Of a DNA stretch of 48,207 nt, positions 1 to 7,469 are shown piece by piece. Below the pieces are notes generated by a model. That model did not search any database, had not been told where the DNA came from, and saw nothing but the letters and a program-made list of their open reading frames with translations. This stretch comes from an uncultured Mycoplasmatota bacterium (GTDB lineage Bacteria > Bacillota_I > Bacilli_A > RF39 > UBA660). The position numbers were made by a program, and so were the translations under genes. The DNA lies in NCBI GenBank assembly GCA_947649355.1, contig CANSRG010000004.1:1-48207 (forward strand). Direction: 5' to 3'. Every line of letters starts with the position of its first letter. Position 1 is the stretch's first letter.

Positions 1-27
1 AAAATCACCCTATATTTCTATAAGATA

Positions 28-59
28 ATTGTAACATCATACCCCCCCCCCTAAGTCAA
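28..59 (-). promoter_or_regulatory. promoter-like site with a G10 tract in the spacer
   Basis: On the minus strand TTGACT (54-59) is followed by TA, ten G (42-51), then TATGAT (36-41) or TACAAT (28-33). The spacers are 12 and 20 nt, so neither fits 17 nt as written, and a change in G-run length would move either into register. GGGTGAT at 3-9 looks like the ribosome binding site of a gene beginning beyond the left edge. In Bacillus that position, after yqxA, is lepA. The promoter call is inference. Confidence 0.35.
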
Positions 60-93
60 TTTACATTTCGTTGACATTCACTAATTTTATCAT

Positions 94-426
94 TTATGTA
101 AATAGCATTTTAAAAATATTTATGACTTCTCCAATTCCTTTTGACATAATACTTTCCATGGTATTTGAAAATGCTACTCCTGCTTTTGTAGTTTGATTCG
201 AGTAATCTTTATGCAAATCGGTTATATAATCTGTTATATCTACTTCTTTTCCTTCCTTAATATCTTTTTCAAATTGCTCCATTGCTTCATTTGTAATTGT
301 TGTTTTTTCACTTAATTTGGCCTCATAGTATCCTGTTTCAATGGCAATGGTTAAAGATATATAGAGTAAAAATAGCACTAGTACTCCTTTTAAAATATAC
401 GCACCTGCATTTTTTTTCTTTTCCAT
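94..426 (-). CDS. small membrane protein in the YqxA (DUF3679) position
   Basis: This 110-residue protein has one hydrophobic segment near residues 12-30 and an otherwise charged, helical remainder facing outside or into the intermembrane space. I do not recognise the sequence itself with confidence. Its position supports a YqxA-type call: it starts 3 nt after the spoIIP stop, and the order gpr-spoIIP-yqxA is conserved in Bacilli. YqxA has about the same length and a single N-terminal membrane segment; its role is not known. The gene is presumably cotranscribed with spoIIP and expressed during sporulation. It could also be an unrelated small membrane protein. Confidence 0.6.
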   Translation of the reverse strand: MEKKKNAGAYILKGVLVLFLLYISLTIAIETGYYEAKLSEKTTITNEAMEQFEKDIKEGKEVDITDYITDLHKDYSNQTTKAGVAFSNTMESIMSKGIGEVINIFKMLFT

Positions 427-429
427 AGT

Positions 430-1329
430 TTATTCTATCACTTCCTTTAAAATATCTGCTAGAAGTAACACGGTATTGTTTACTTCACTTATTTTATTAT
501 ATTGTCCACCTATTTCAAAAAGAAGTGTATTAGCTGAAAAATCTTGATTATAAATCCCGTTTACCCCTTTTCCTCCTTTTTTTATGATTCCCCTTGATAA
601 ATTAGGAGAAATTTTATTTATTTTTTCATTGATTTTGGTTGCTAATTCTAAATTTTTTTCATAATTTTCATGGTCTGTTCCTATCACAAACATTATTTTG
701 GCATAGTCTTTATTATTGATAGTTGTCACACTACTTTCATATGGAATTGCATCACGATGAAAATCAATAAAATATTTTAAAGTAGGATTTTTTTCTTTGG
801 CATCTTGCATTAAGAGTTTACTTGCTTTGTAACTTGCTGCATAATTCCAGTTGTTAATTTTTAATATTTCTTTCATTGGTGTAGTTTCTACTATTGTATT
901 TAATCCTCTTTTATTTAATTCTTCTCTTAATTTGTATGAAAGATGCATTACTGTTGGGGTAACATTATAATCGTTTAAGACATCCCCCTTATACTCTTCT
1001 GTTTGATGAGTATTGTATATATATATAATTGGATTTTCTTTATTTTCTGTTGGCTTTGGATCTTTTACATATTCTCCTAGCCCAGATGATTCTATTTCTT
1101 CTTCTTTTCTTCCTATTGTATAATCTAGTAAAAAATCTAGAATATTTGTTTTTTCTTTTTTATTTTCTTTTAATAGTGTAGATTCTATTAAAAAATTTAA
1201 CACCTCTTCTTTTTGTAAAAAGGAGGAAAAAAATGATAATGAGACTGCGAAGGAAATTAAAACTAAAAAGAAAAAGAAAATCGTTTTTGAACGATAATTT
1301 ACTTTTTTTCCTTTGAAACGTTTTTTCAT
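430..1329 (-). CDS. spoIIP: stage II sporulation protein P (SpoIIP), peptidoglycan amidase/endopeptidase
   Basis: SpoIIP cuts peptidoglycan during engulfment of the forespore, as an amidase and endopeptidase working with SpoIID and SpoIIM. The protein has a basic N terminus, a membrane anchor at residues 16-37, a low-complexity linker and a C-terminal catalytic domain. The family's zinc and catalytic residues are visible: His108 in NTHQTEE, His191 in DFHRD and Glu272 in LLFEIGG. At 299 residues it is about 100 shorter than the Bacillus protein, mostly in the region before the catalytic domain. The start is supported by GGTGAT five nt upstream. It lies 49 nt behind gpr, the usual Bacilli order. 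Confidence 0.93.
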   Translation of the reverse strand: MKKRFKGKKVNYRSKTIFFFFLVLISFAVSLSFFSSFLQKEEVLNFLIESTLLKENKKEKTNILDFLLDYTIGRKEEEIESSGLGEYVKDPKPTENKENPIIYIYNTHQTEEYKGDVLNDYNVTPTVMHLSYKLREELNKRGLNTIVETTPMKEILKINNWNYAASYKASKLLMQDAKEKNPTLKYFIDFHRDAIPYESSVTTINNKDYAKIMFVIGTDHENYEKNLELATKINEKINKISPNLSRGIIKKGGKGVNGIYNQDFSANTLLFEIGGQYNKISEVNNTVLLLADILKEVIE

Positions 1330-1378
1330 AGTATCACCAGTTTTAATATAACATAAGTGTTAAAAAAAGAATGTCGAT

Positions 1379-2113
1379 TTAAGACATTATTCGTTCATTT
1401 ATTGCATTTGCGACTACTCTTGTCATACTTTCTAAATCCATTTCTAGAGTGTATTTTGATAAGTATGTGTTTGCATCTTTTAATAAAGTTATATAACCAA
1501 TGGATAAAACTGGAATAGAAAACGTTTTCTCGTCAATTATTTTGTTACTTCTTAATTGGTCTGCAAAAATAACTCCACAATCATTTAGTTCTAAAGTTCT
1601 ATTTAAGTGATCTTTATTTTTGGTTACAAAGCTATCTATCAAGACAATTACATCTGGTTTTAAATAATTTACTACCATTTCAATCAATTTAAAGGAAGAG
1701 ATTCCTGTTTTATTTGTTGTTTCAGGAGCAAATAAAGCAACTTTTGGAATAGTTAAAAAATCATTATAATGATTTGTGGCAATCAATTTTTCTAAAACTT
1801 TATTTCCAAACGAATCACCAATAATAGAAGAATTTCCTAATCCAACAATTAAAATGGGCCCTCCTTTATGATATTTTCCAAGAAATGTTTTAAATACTTT
1901 TGAAAAGATTTTCTCTAATGTATTTTCTTCTTTATAAAGTACTTTGTCATCAAAGCTAATAGTAAAATAATCCCCTTTTTTAGTATTATATTTTTTACAT
2001 TCTTTTTCTTTTACTAAATAATGTTTTATCCAAATGTTTTTTTCTTTTTTTTGGGCTAGCAATTTTTCTTTTTCAAAAGTTTCTCCAGCATCTAATATAA
2101 AATTTTGTTTCAT
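1379..2113 (-). CDS. gpr: GPR germination protease (spore protein-specific)
   Basis: GPR degrades small acid-soluble spore proteins at germination and is an unusual aspartic protease. Asp104 in the glycine-rich IVGLGNSSIIGDSFG block and Asp164 in VIVLIDSF match the spacing of the catalytic pair of Bacillus GPR. The C-terminal end resembles the family's conserved VIAxGIN helix. Residue numbers count from an upstream ATG at 2125. GGTGA sits inside those first codons, so the start is more likely the ATG at 2113. At about 245 residues it is much shorter than Bacillus GPR (about 370). The related protein YyaC is the main alternative, but the neighbour spoIIP favours GPR. Confidence 0.82.
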   Translation of the reverse strand: MKQNFILDAGETFEKEKLLAQKKEKNIWIKHYLVKEKECKKYNTKKGDYFTISFDDKVLYKEENTLEKIFSKVFKTFLGKYHKGGPILIVGLGNSSIIGDSFGNKVLEKLIATNHYNDFLTIPKVALFAPETTNKTGISSFKLIEMVVNYLKPDVIVLIDSFVTKNKDHLNRTLELNDCGVIFADQLRSNKIIDEKTFSIPVLSIGYITLLKDANTYLSKYTLEMDLESMTRVVANAINERIMS

Positions 2114-2189
2114 AAAATTCACCATTACTAATATGGCAAATACTTTTTTGTTTATGTATTATCTATTCTATTTTGTTCATTTTTATACG

Positions 2190-2417
2190 TTACCTAATAT
2201 ATAAATCACCTTTATATTTTTCATAATAATCTTGTTTCATTTGTCTTAAGTATTGCCTATTATGAAACATTTGATGATGATTTTTAATAATGATTTTATC
2301 TACTCCATAATCTTCTATAATACGAAATATTTTTTTCTTCCAACGTCTATAGTCTGAATCCGTTAAATTATAGATGATATCTACATAAAGTGTTTCGTTT
2401 TGATAATATATTTCCAT
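2190..2417 (-). CDS. hypothetical 75-aa protein
   Basis: I do not recognise this protein. It has a beta-rich N-terminal half followed by a helix, then a strand (DKIIIKNHHQMF) and a strongly basic, tyrosine-rich C-terminal helix. There is no signal peptide or membrane segment. GGTGA lies 6 nt before the ATG, which supports translation. A terminator at 2453-2482 separates it from yqeY upstream, so it probably has its own promoter and may lead into gpr. The alternating fold pattern loosely recalls small STAS-like or anti-sigma-antagonist proteins, but that is only a guess. Confidence 0.6.
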   Translation of the reverse strand: MEIYYQNETLYVDIIYNLTDSDYRRWKKKIFRIIEDYGVDKIIIKNHHQMFHNRQYLRQMKQDYYEKYKGDLYIR

Positions 2418-2452
2418 TCTTCTTCACCCGTACTAAATGTATCAAATTACAT

Positions 2453-2482
2453 AAAAAAAAGATACTTTTTCGACAAAATATC
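2453..2482 (-). terminator. Rho-independent terminator after yqeY
   Basis: On the minus strand GATATTTT pairs with AAAGTATC around a 6-nt loop (one T-G pair), and eight T follow. It ends the unknown gene-yqeY transcription unit. Confidence 0.8.
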
Positions 2483-2491
2483 CTTTTTCTT

Positions 2492-2932
2492 TTAAAATCT
2501 ATTTTTTACTTTTTGACTTACTAATGACATATCTGCAATTGTCGCGATTTCATCTGTTAATATTTTCATGATTTTTCCCATATCTTTTATACTTTCTGGC
2601 TTTTCTTTTTGAAATACTTCTTCTATCTTTTCATCTATTTCTTTTTCGGTTAACTCTTTTGGTAAATATCTTTTTAATACTTCGATTTCTTTTTGTAAAT
2701 TTTCTACTTCTTCTGTTTTATTATATTTTTGATATTCTGTTATAGAATCTTTTCTTTGTTTTACATTTCTTTTAATTACTGTGATAATTTCTTTTTCTTC
2801 TAATTCTTTTTTTAAGGAAATACTTTCTAATTGCAGTGCACTTTTTAACATTCTTAAGACATTTAAAGTAAATTTATCTTGATTTTTCATACTTTCTTTC
2901 ATGTCTAATGAAATTTTTTCTATTCCTAGCAT
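2492..2932 (-). CDS. yqeY: GatB/YqeY domain protein
   Basis: This 146-residue protein is a full-length YqeY: an N-terminal helical half with the family's DMKxSMKxxDK-like start and LRMLKSAL, then the C-terminal tRNA-binding-like YqeY helical domain with KRYLPKELTEKEI. The domain is shared with the tail of GatB and Glu-tRNA amidotransferases. A role in tRNA-linked amidation or tRNA binding is assumed for the family but not proven. Its start overlaps the end of the upstream unknown gene by 7 nt, so the two are translationally coupled. In Bacillus yqeY follows rpsU; here rpsU is upstream too, but a terminator and the unknown gene lie between. Confidence 0.9.
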   Translation of the reverse strand: MLGIEKISLDMKESMKNQDKFTLNVLRMLKSALQLESISLKKELEEKEIITVIKRNVKQRKDSITEYQKYNKTEEVENLQKEIEVLKRYLPKELTEKEIDEKIEEVFQKEKPESIKDMGKIMKILTDEIATIADMSLVSQKVKNRF

Positions 2933-3402
2933 GTTTTTGCTCCTTTTCTCATCAACATATATTTTGGATCTAAAAAGGTACGATTTGGAAATAAAAAGTC
3001 TAAAGCTATTGTTTCAATTATAACTCTTATTTCTCCTGGAACACTTTTTGTTAATTTATATGCTTCTTCTCTTGGTAATATTAGTTTTACTTCTTTATTT
3101 CTACTAAAAATATCTCTTTTTACTGCTCCCATTATTTCAAAGCTACTTACACCTTCTAGAATTACACTTTCAAAATTTATATTTGCAAATTTTACTCTTA
3201 GATTTTCATTCGTTGTTATTTTTCCATAAATAAAATGAGCAAGCGCGAACACATCAAATTTAATACAATTATTTAGTTTAAAATAACCAAATAAACATCC
3301 ACAAAAATCTATTTCATTGATTTCTCTTGTTTCTAATTCCTTTTTTAATATTTCTTTTGTTTTTATTATTCTTTCTTTTGAAATTTCTTGATTTTGTTTC
3401 AT
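2926..3402 (-). CDS. hypothetical protein coupled to yqeY
   Basis: I do not recognise this 158-residue protein. It appears soluble, with no signal peptide or membrane segment. The middle (residues 60-115) alternates hydrophobic strands such as VKLILPRE, and the C terminus contains VPGEIRVIIETIALDFLFPNR. Cysteines are present in CGCLFGYF near residue 35, a possible metal or redox site. It starts behind a good ribosome binding site (AAGAAGGAAG) and its own promoter, and overlaps yqeY by 7 nt. The tight coupling suggests a role near tRNA or translation, which is inference only. Confidence 0.7.
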   Translation of the reverse strand: MKQNQEISKERIIKTKEILKKELETREINEIDFCGCLFGYFKLNNCIKFDVFALAHFIYGKITTNENLRVKFANINFESVILEGVSSFEIMGAVKRDIFSRNKEVKLILPREEAYKLTKSVPGEIRVIIETIALDFLFPNRTFLDPKYMLMRKGAKTC

Positions 3403-3427
3403 ATAACTTCCTTCTTTCTGTAAATTT

Positions 3428-3455
3428 ATTATATCTAATTTTAAATAAAAATCAA
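3428..3455 (-). promoter_or_regulatory. sigma-A promoter for the 2926 gene and yqeY
   Basis: On the minus strand TTGATT (3450-3455), a 16-nt spacer and a perfect TATAAT (3428-3433) lie directly behind the rpsU terminator and 26 nt before the start codon. Confidence 0.7.
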
Positions 3456-3456
3456 C

Positions 3457-3480
3457 AAAAAAGAATAGATTTCTCTATTC
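3457..3480 (-). terminator. Rho-independent terminator after rpsU
   Basis: GAATAGA pairs with TCTATTC around GAAA on the minus strand, followed by six T. The hairpin touches the rpsU stop codon. Confidence 0.85.
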
Positions 3481-3671
3481 TAATAGCTACGATGTTTCTT
3501 TGAATTTCTTGTATTTTTTTTCTTTTCTTCTCTTTTCTTTACTCCAGGTTTTTCATAATGTTTTCTTTTTTTGATTTCGGAAGGGACACCACTTTTGGCA
3601 ACGACCATTTTAAATCTTCTTAATGCCTTGTCGATATCGCCGTCTCTTACTACAACTTTATTCGAATTCAC
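3480..3671 (-). CDS. rpsU: 30S ribosomal protein S21
   Basis: S21 sits on the platform of the small subunit near the 3' end of 16S rRNA and the mRNA exit. The 63-residue protein matches the family over its length: a KVVVRDGDIDKALRRFK start, GVPSEIKKRKHYEKPG, then the lysine- and arginine-rich tail. The reading frame starts with GTG after GGGAGGG. It stands alone between its own promoter (3705-3734) and terminator (3457-3480). S21 position matters here because many local Shine-Dalgarno sequences pair with the far 3' end of 16S rRNA. Confidence 0.95.
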   Translation of the reverse strand: MNSNKVVVRDGDIDKALRRFKMVVAKSGVPSEIKKRKHYEKPGVKKREEKKKNTRNSKKHRSY

Positions 3672-3704
3672 TCACAATCCCTCCCTTCACGTTTACTACA
3701 ACCA

Positions 3705-3734
3705 ATTATAACACCCTTTTTTGGTGGATTGCAA
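3705..3734 (-). promoter_or_regulatory. sigma-A promoter of rpsU
   Basis: TTGCAA (3729-3734), 18 nt, TATAAT (3705-3710) on the minus strand, about 34 nt before the rpsU start. Confidence 0.7.
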
Positions 3735-3755
3735 GAAAAAACGACAAGATTTATG

Positions 3756-3776
3756 AAAAAAAGAGCTTATATGCTC
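3756..3776 (-). terminator. Rho-independent terminator after frr
   Basis: GAGC-ATATAA-GCTC followed by seven T on the minus strand; the 4-bp stem is short but the T-tract is clean. It overlaps the frr stop codon. Confidence 0.65.
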
Positions 3777-4294
3777 ATTAGTTCTTGTTCTTTTAATTTT
3801 AATTTTTCATCTACTATTTTATTATATTTGTTGATACATTCTTGAACACTATCCAATTCTCTTTTTTCTTCATCTTCTGGAAGTTCTAATGCTTTGATAT
3901 CATTATTTTCTTCTTGTCTAATGTTTCTTAGTGCTACTTTTGCATCTTCTCCTAAAGATTTTGCTAAACGTACATATTCTTTTCTTCTATCTTCTGTAAG
4001 TTCTGGGATTGTAATAATAATCATTTCCCCATTGTTTGTAGGATTTAAACCTAAATTTGCTTCGTTTATTCCTCTTTCAATGTCTTTTAGTGTACTGCGA
4101 TCGAAAGGTTTTACAAAAAGTTGTCTAGCTTCTGGAACTGTAATATTTGCAAGACTTTGTACTGGTGTTGGAGTTCCATAATAATCTACCATCACGTTAT
4201 TTAACATTGCTGGATTTGCTCTTCCTGCTCTAATATTTAATAATTTATTTTCTAATGCTTCGATTGCTTTTTCCATTTTCTTTTCTATATCCAT
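3767..4294 (-). CDS. frr: ribosome recycling factor
   Basis: RRF works with EF-G to split post-termination ribosomes. The 175-residue sequence is a little shorter than the usual 185 because the N terminus is trimmed; it begins directly in the first long helix (MDIEKKMEKAIEALE). Family hallmarks follow: RAGRANPAMLN, the YYGTPTPVQSLANI hinge, and a three-helix bundle ending in KYNKIVDEKLKLKEQEL. It starts 17 nt after the stop of a thioredoxin-like gene. In most Bacilli the gene before frr is pyrH in a rpsB-tsf-pyrH-frr series; pyrH is not present here. Confidence 0.96.
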   Translation of the reverse strand: MDIEKKMEKAIEALENKLLNIRAGRANPAMLNNVMVDYYGTPTPVQSLANITVPEARQLFVKPFDRSTLKDIERGINEANLGLNPTNNGEMIIITIPELTEDRRKEYVRLAKSLGEDAKVALRNIRQEENNDIKALELPEDEEKRELDSVQECINKYNKIVDEKLKLKEQELMSI

Positions 4295-4311
4295 AATTTT
4301 TCCTCTTTCTA

Positions 4312-4845
4312 TTATTTCATTTTTTTAAAGAATTCTTCTAAACTCTTTTTCTCTACTTTGCCAACTATTTCTTCTTTTAACATTCCATTTTCAAAATACA
4401 TGATGTAAGGAGTATATTGAATATGAGATTTTATGTTCTCTTCTTGTTCTTCTAATAATTCATAATAATCTTTTTCTTCTTCTCTTAAATCCAGATTTAT
4501 AAAATATCCTGTTTTGTTTTCTTTTTTCATCACTTCTTCAATATCTGGCAGAAATAATTTGCATGTTTCACAAGAATCTCTTGATGATAAAACCCAAAAT
4601 GTTTCTAAATTGTTTATTTTTTTTAATATTTCTTGGGCAGTAATTTGTTTTAAAAATTCGATATTATAATCTTTTTTTTCCCCTAGTTTAAATACGGTAT
4701 TATTTGGATTTGGATTTTTGCTTATAAAATGTAAGGCAATTTTGTCACCAAAGGCAAGCAGTATTAAAACTAATACAATTAACACACAATAAATTGTTTG
4801 TTTTTGCTTTTCATCTAAGGGAATTTTGTCTATTTTATTTTTCAA
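4312..4845 (-). CDS. membrane-anchored thioredoxin-like protein with CETC motif
   Basis: The protein has a short cytoplasmic N terminus, one membrane segment at about residues 17-35, and an extracytoplasmic thioredoxin fold. The active-site-like motif is Cys92-Glu-Thr-Cys95, in SSRDSCETCKLFLPDIEEV, and a cis-proline candidate follows in IQYTPYIMYF. It is probably an extracytoplasmic thiol-disulfide protein. It overlaps its upstream neighbour by 4 nt; that neighbour has the same layout but no cysteine pair. The two were likely produced by duplication, or pair as active and inactive partners. The substrate is unknown. The pair occupies the place of pyrH between tsf and frr. Confidence 0.75.
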   Translation of the reverse strand: MKNKIDKIPLDEKQKQTIYCVLIVLVLILLAFGDKIALHFISKNPNPNNTVFKLGEKKDYNIEFLKQITAQEILKKINNLETFWVLSSRDSCETCKLFLPDIEEVMKKENKTGYFINLDLREEEKDYYELLEEQEENIKSHIQYTPYIMYFENGMLKEEIVGKVEKKSLEEFFKKMK

Positions 4846-5450
4846 TTTTCCTCACCTAAATATTTTTCTATTTCTTTTTTATATTCTGCTTTTTTTTCTA
4901 TTTTTTTCTTTGAAGACCAATAATTTTCAATACTTGTATCTCCTCTTACAATTGAAGTTTCATCATCAAAATATTGTATTTCTCCATTTTTTATAATTAG
5001 TACTGTTGGTGCATAAATGTTTGTAGTTTCAGAATCTAATACTTTTAAATAAGGCGTTAAAAGTTTTACTATGTTTTCGTAATGATGGTTGTTGTTACTT
5101 CGATCTTTTTTAAAGTTATAATAGTAAATTTCTTTTATTCCTTCTTCTTTTGCTACCTCATTTAAAAGATCCGCGATGATAGAACTCCATTTATTTTCTT
5201 TATATGCCATGAATATAATACCACTTCCTGTATTTATTGTTTCTAATATTTCTTTGGCATTTTTATAAATATATACGTTATTCGTAGTGATTCCATATTC
5301 TTCTGTAAAACTTTCTTGTGGAGTTAATTTTTTATTTTGAGTATTAAAGTCTTTTGTTCCTAAGTACATGAAAGCTCCAATTAAAAATAGAAAACTTATT
5401 ATATAAAATAGCTTTTGATACCATACCATGGGACTTTTCTTTACTTTCAT
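4842..5450 (-). CDS. membrane-anchored thioredoxin-like protein without active-site cysteines
   Basis: The 202-residue protein has a membrane segment at about residues 11-29 and an extracytoplasmic domain with thioredoxin-like order: a strand with GIIFMAYK, a helix, IKEIYYYNF, and IYAPTVLIIKNGEIQYF with a cis-proline-like YAPT. The whole protein contains no cysteine, so it cannot be a disulfide oxidoreductase. A chaperone-like or scaffolding role is possible. It is the first gene of a unit with the CETC protein and frr, behind AAGGAGATG. TATAAT is present about 20 nt further upstream, without a convincing -35. Fold assignment rests on pattern and neighbour, so it is moderate. Confidence 0.65.
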   Translation of the reverse strand: MKVKKSPMVWYQKLFYIISFLFLIGAFMYLGTKDFNTQNKKLTPQESFTEEYGITTNNVYIYKNAKEILETINTGSGIIFMAYKENKWSSIIADLLNEVAKEEGIKEIYYYNFKKDRSNNNHHYENIVKLLTPYLKVLDSETTNIYAPTVLIIKNGEIQYFDDETSIVRGDTSIENYWSSKKKIEKKAEYKKEIEKYLGEEN

Positions 5451-5489
5451 TTTTACATCTCCTTGTTTTTATTATAACAAGTTTAAAAA

Positions 5490-5522
5490 TAGAAGAAAAG
5501 ACACTTTGTCAAAAAAGTGTCT
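5490..5522 (-). terminator. Rho-independent terminator after tsf
   Basis: AGACACTTT pairs with AAAGTGTCT (9 bp) on the minus strand, followed by TTTTC. It separates rpsB-tsf from the thioredoxin-like genes and frr. Confidence 0.8.
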
Positions 5523-5533
5523 AGTAAAGTCAA

Positions 5534-6412
5534 TTAGTTTCCTTTTACTTGATTCATTACTTCTTCAGCAAAGTCATCACTACGTTTTTCTAATCCTTCG
5601 CCTACTTCATAACGGATTGCACGAACAATTTCTCCACCATTATTTTTTACATATGTGGAAACAGAAATTCCACTATCTTTGATGAATGCTTGTTCAGAAA
5701 GACAAATTTCTTTAAAGAATTTTCCAATTCTACCTTCTACCATTTTTTCTGCAATATCAGCTGGTTTTCCTTCGTTCATTGCAAGTTCTTTTTGAACTTT
5801 TCTTTCTTTTTCAATTTCTTCTTCTGGAACATCACTTGGGAATACATAAAGTGGTCTCATTGCAGCTTGTTGCATTGCAACATCTTTTGCAACTTCTTCA
5901 TTTGCGTTTTTAACAACAACTAAACTAGCAATTTTCCCACCCATATGTAAGTATGGTCCAAATGTTTCATCTTCTTTTAAGGAAACAATTTCAAAACGAC
6001 GGAAAGAAAGTTTTTCTCCTATTTTTGCAATTTTTGCTACTAAAAGTTCTTTTATTGTCCCATCTTGTTCTGTTTCAACTTCCATAGCTTCTTCTAAAGT
6101 TTTTACATCTGTTTTTAATAAACTTTTTCCAATTGTTTCAATCATGTTTTTGAACTCTTCATTTTTACTTACAAAATCTGTTTCTGAATTTACTTCTAAA
6201 ATTACAGCTTTATTTCCATCAATAAAAATGTTTGCAAGTCCTTCAGCTGCGATACGACTTTCTTTTTTTGTTGCTTTTGCAATTCCTTTTTCTCTAAGGT
6301 AATCTTCAGCAGCTGACATATCTCCATTTGATTCTGCTAGAGCTTTTTTACAATCCATCATGCCAGCTCCAGTTTTTTCTCTTAATTCTTTTACCATTTC
6401 TGCGGTAATCAT
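5534..6412 (-). CDS. tsf: translation elongation factor Ts
   Basis: EF-Ts exchanges GDP for GTP on EF-Tu. The sequence begins with the UBA-like ITAEMVKELREKTGAGMMDC block, then the TDFVSKNEEF motif that contacts EF-Tu, the two dimerisation or core subdomains, and a C-terminal helical module. Length is about 292 residues, normal for Bacillota. The longest frame begins with GTG at 6421, but GGTGGAG lies so that ATG at 6412 is the better start and matches the family. It follows rpsB after 30 nt, the universal order, and a terminator closes the unit. Confidence 0.96.
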   Translation of the reverse strand: MITAEMVKELREKTGAGMMDCKKALAESNGDMSAAEDYLREKGIAKATKKESRIAAEGLANIFIDGNKAVILEVNSETDFVSKNEEFKNMIETIGKSLLKTDVKTLEEAMEVETEQDGTIKELLVAKIAKIGEKLSFRRFEIVSLKEDETFGPYLHMGGKIASLVVVKNANEEVAKDVAMQQAAMRPLYVFPSDVPEEEIEKERKVQKELAMNEGKPADIAEKMVEGRIGKFFKEICLSEQAFIKDSGISVSTYVKNNGGEIVRAIRYEVGEGLEKRSDDFAEEVMNQVKGN

Positions 6413-6442
6413 AAACTCCACCCTTTCTTTTATTTATTATAT

Positions 6443-7348
6443 TTATGCTAATGCATTTAAGAGTTCTTCTTTTTTCATTGCAGAATATCCTTTGATACCT
6501 TTTTCTTTAGCAACAGCTTTTAATTCTGCTAATGTCATTTTACTATAATCTGTAGCAACTTCTTTTGTTTCTTTTTCTTCTGTTTTTTCTTTTTTAGGAG
6601 CATCAGTTTTTGTTTCTTTTTTCTCCTTTTTATTTTCATCTTCTACAGTATAATCTACAAGTTCTAAATTATTTGCTTCACAAATTGCATTATTCATTGC
6701 ACCTAATACTACTTTAATAGAACGTACTGCATCATCGTTACCAGGTAAAATATAATCTACATCATCTGGATCGCAGTTAGTATCAATTAAACCAAATACT
6801 GGAATGTTTAATTTTCTTGCTTCTCTAATCGCGTTAATTTCTTTTTTAGAATCTACAATAATTAGAGCTTGTGGTAATTTTACCATGTTACGAATTCCAC
6901 AAAGTAAACGATTTAATTTGTCATATTCTTTTTTTAATTTAATTACTTCTTTTTTTGGTAAAACATCAAATACACCATTTTTTTCCATATTTTCAATTTC
7001 TTCAAGACGATTTACTCTTCTTCTTATTGTACGGAAATTTGTTAATGTTCCTCCAAGCCAACGTTCTGCTACATAAAAAGAATTACTTCTTTCTGCTTCT
7101 TCTTTTACAACTTCACTTGCTTGTTTTTTTGTTCCAACAAATAAGAAAGTTCCTCCATTTGTCGCAATATTTTTTAATTCTTCATATGCAACTTCTAAGC
7201 AAGCAACACTTTTGTCTAAATCGATAATATAAATATCATCTCTTGCTCCATAAATATAAGGTTTCATTTTTGGATTCCATCTTTTTGTTTGATGTCCAAA
7301 ATGAACTCCAGCTTCTAATAATACGTTTTTAGAAACTACTTCGGCCAT
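6443..7348 (-). CDS. rpsB: 30S ribosomal protein S2 with a C-terminal Rho_N/SAP-like extension
   Basis: S2 binds the small subunit between head and body. Residues 1-225 are a complete S2: [17 protein letters not shown], the [12 protein letters not shown] block, and [10 protein letters not shown] near residue 190. A lysine/glutamate-rich linker of about 40 residues follows, then about 32 residues beginning [19 protein letters not shown], the helix-extended-helix pattern of Rho N-terminal or SAP-like domains that bind nucleic acid. Length is 301, against about 235-250 for most S2 proteins. A structured leader and promoter precede it. The gene is certain; the function of the extension is inference. 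Confidence 0.96.
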   Translation of the reverse strand: MAEVVSKNVLLEAGVHFGHQTKRWNPKMKPYIYGARDDIYIIDLDKSVACLEVAYEELKNIATNGGTFLFVGTKKQASEVVKEEAERSNSFYVAERWLGGTLTNFRTIRRRVNRLEEIENMEKNGVFDVLPKKEVIKLKKEYDKLNRLLCGIRNMVKLPQALIIVDSKKEINAIREARKLNIPVFGLIDTNCDPDDVDYILPGNDDAVRSIKVVLGAMNNAICEANNLELVDYTVEDENKKEKKETKTDAPKKEKTEEKETKEVATDYSKMTLAELKAVAKEKGIKGYSAMKKEELLNALA

Positions 7349-7374
7349 AAAAACATCCTCCTTCGTTTTACTTC

Positions 7375-7440
7375 TGACTAGATCTTCTCATTTTTTTCAC
7401 TCTACGCCGAGAGCACTCGAAAAAAATAATCCCTATGTCA
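7375..7440 (-). ncRNA. structured rpsB leader, candidate S2 autoregulatory element
   Basis: In the 5' untranslated region, ATTTTTTTC (7419-7427) pairs perfectly with GAAAAAAAT (7390-7398), enclosing a 20-nt GC-richer loop with CTCT and AGAG that can pair. An outer stem pairs TGACATAG (7433-7440) with CTAGTCA (7375-7381) through one bulged A. No T-run follows, so it is not a terminator. S2 leaders are known in other bacteria, and this resembles them in position; the assignment to a known class is not established. Confidence 0.5.
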
Positions 7441-7469
7441 TGTTTATTTGCTTTTACAAAGCCAAAACT

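Noticed and set aside
3894-4181. 95-codon plus-strand frame inside frr
   Set aside because: A shadow in the opposite strand of a conserved gene, with a low-complexity Ser/Phe peptide. The same applies to other plus-strand frames inside tsf, rpsB, smc, murB and the PBP gene.
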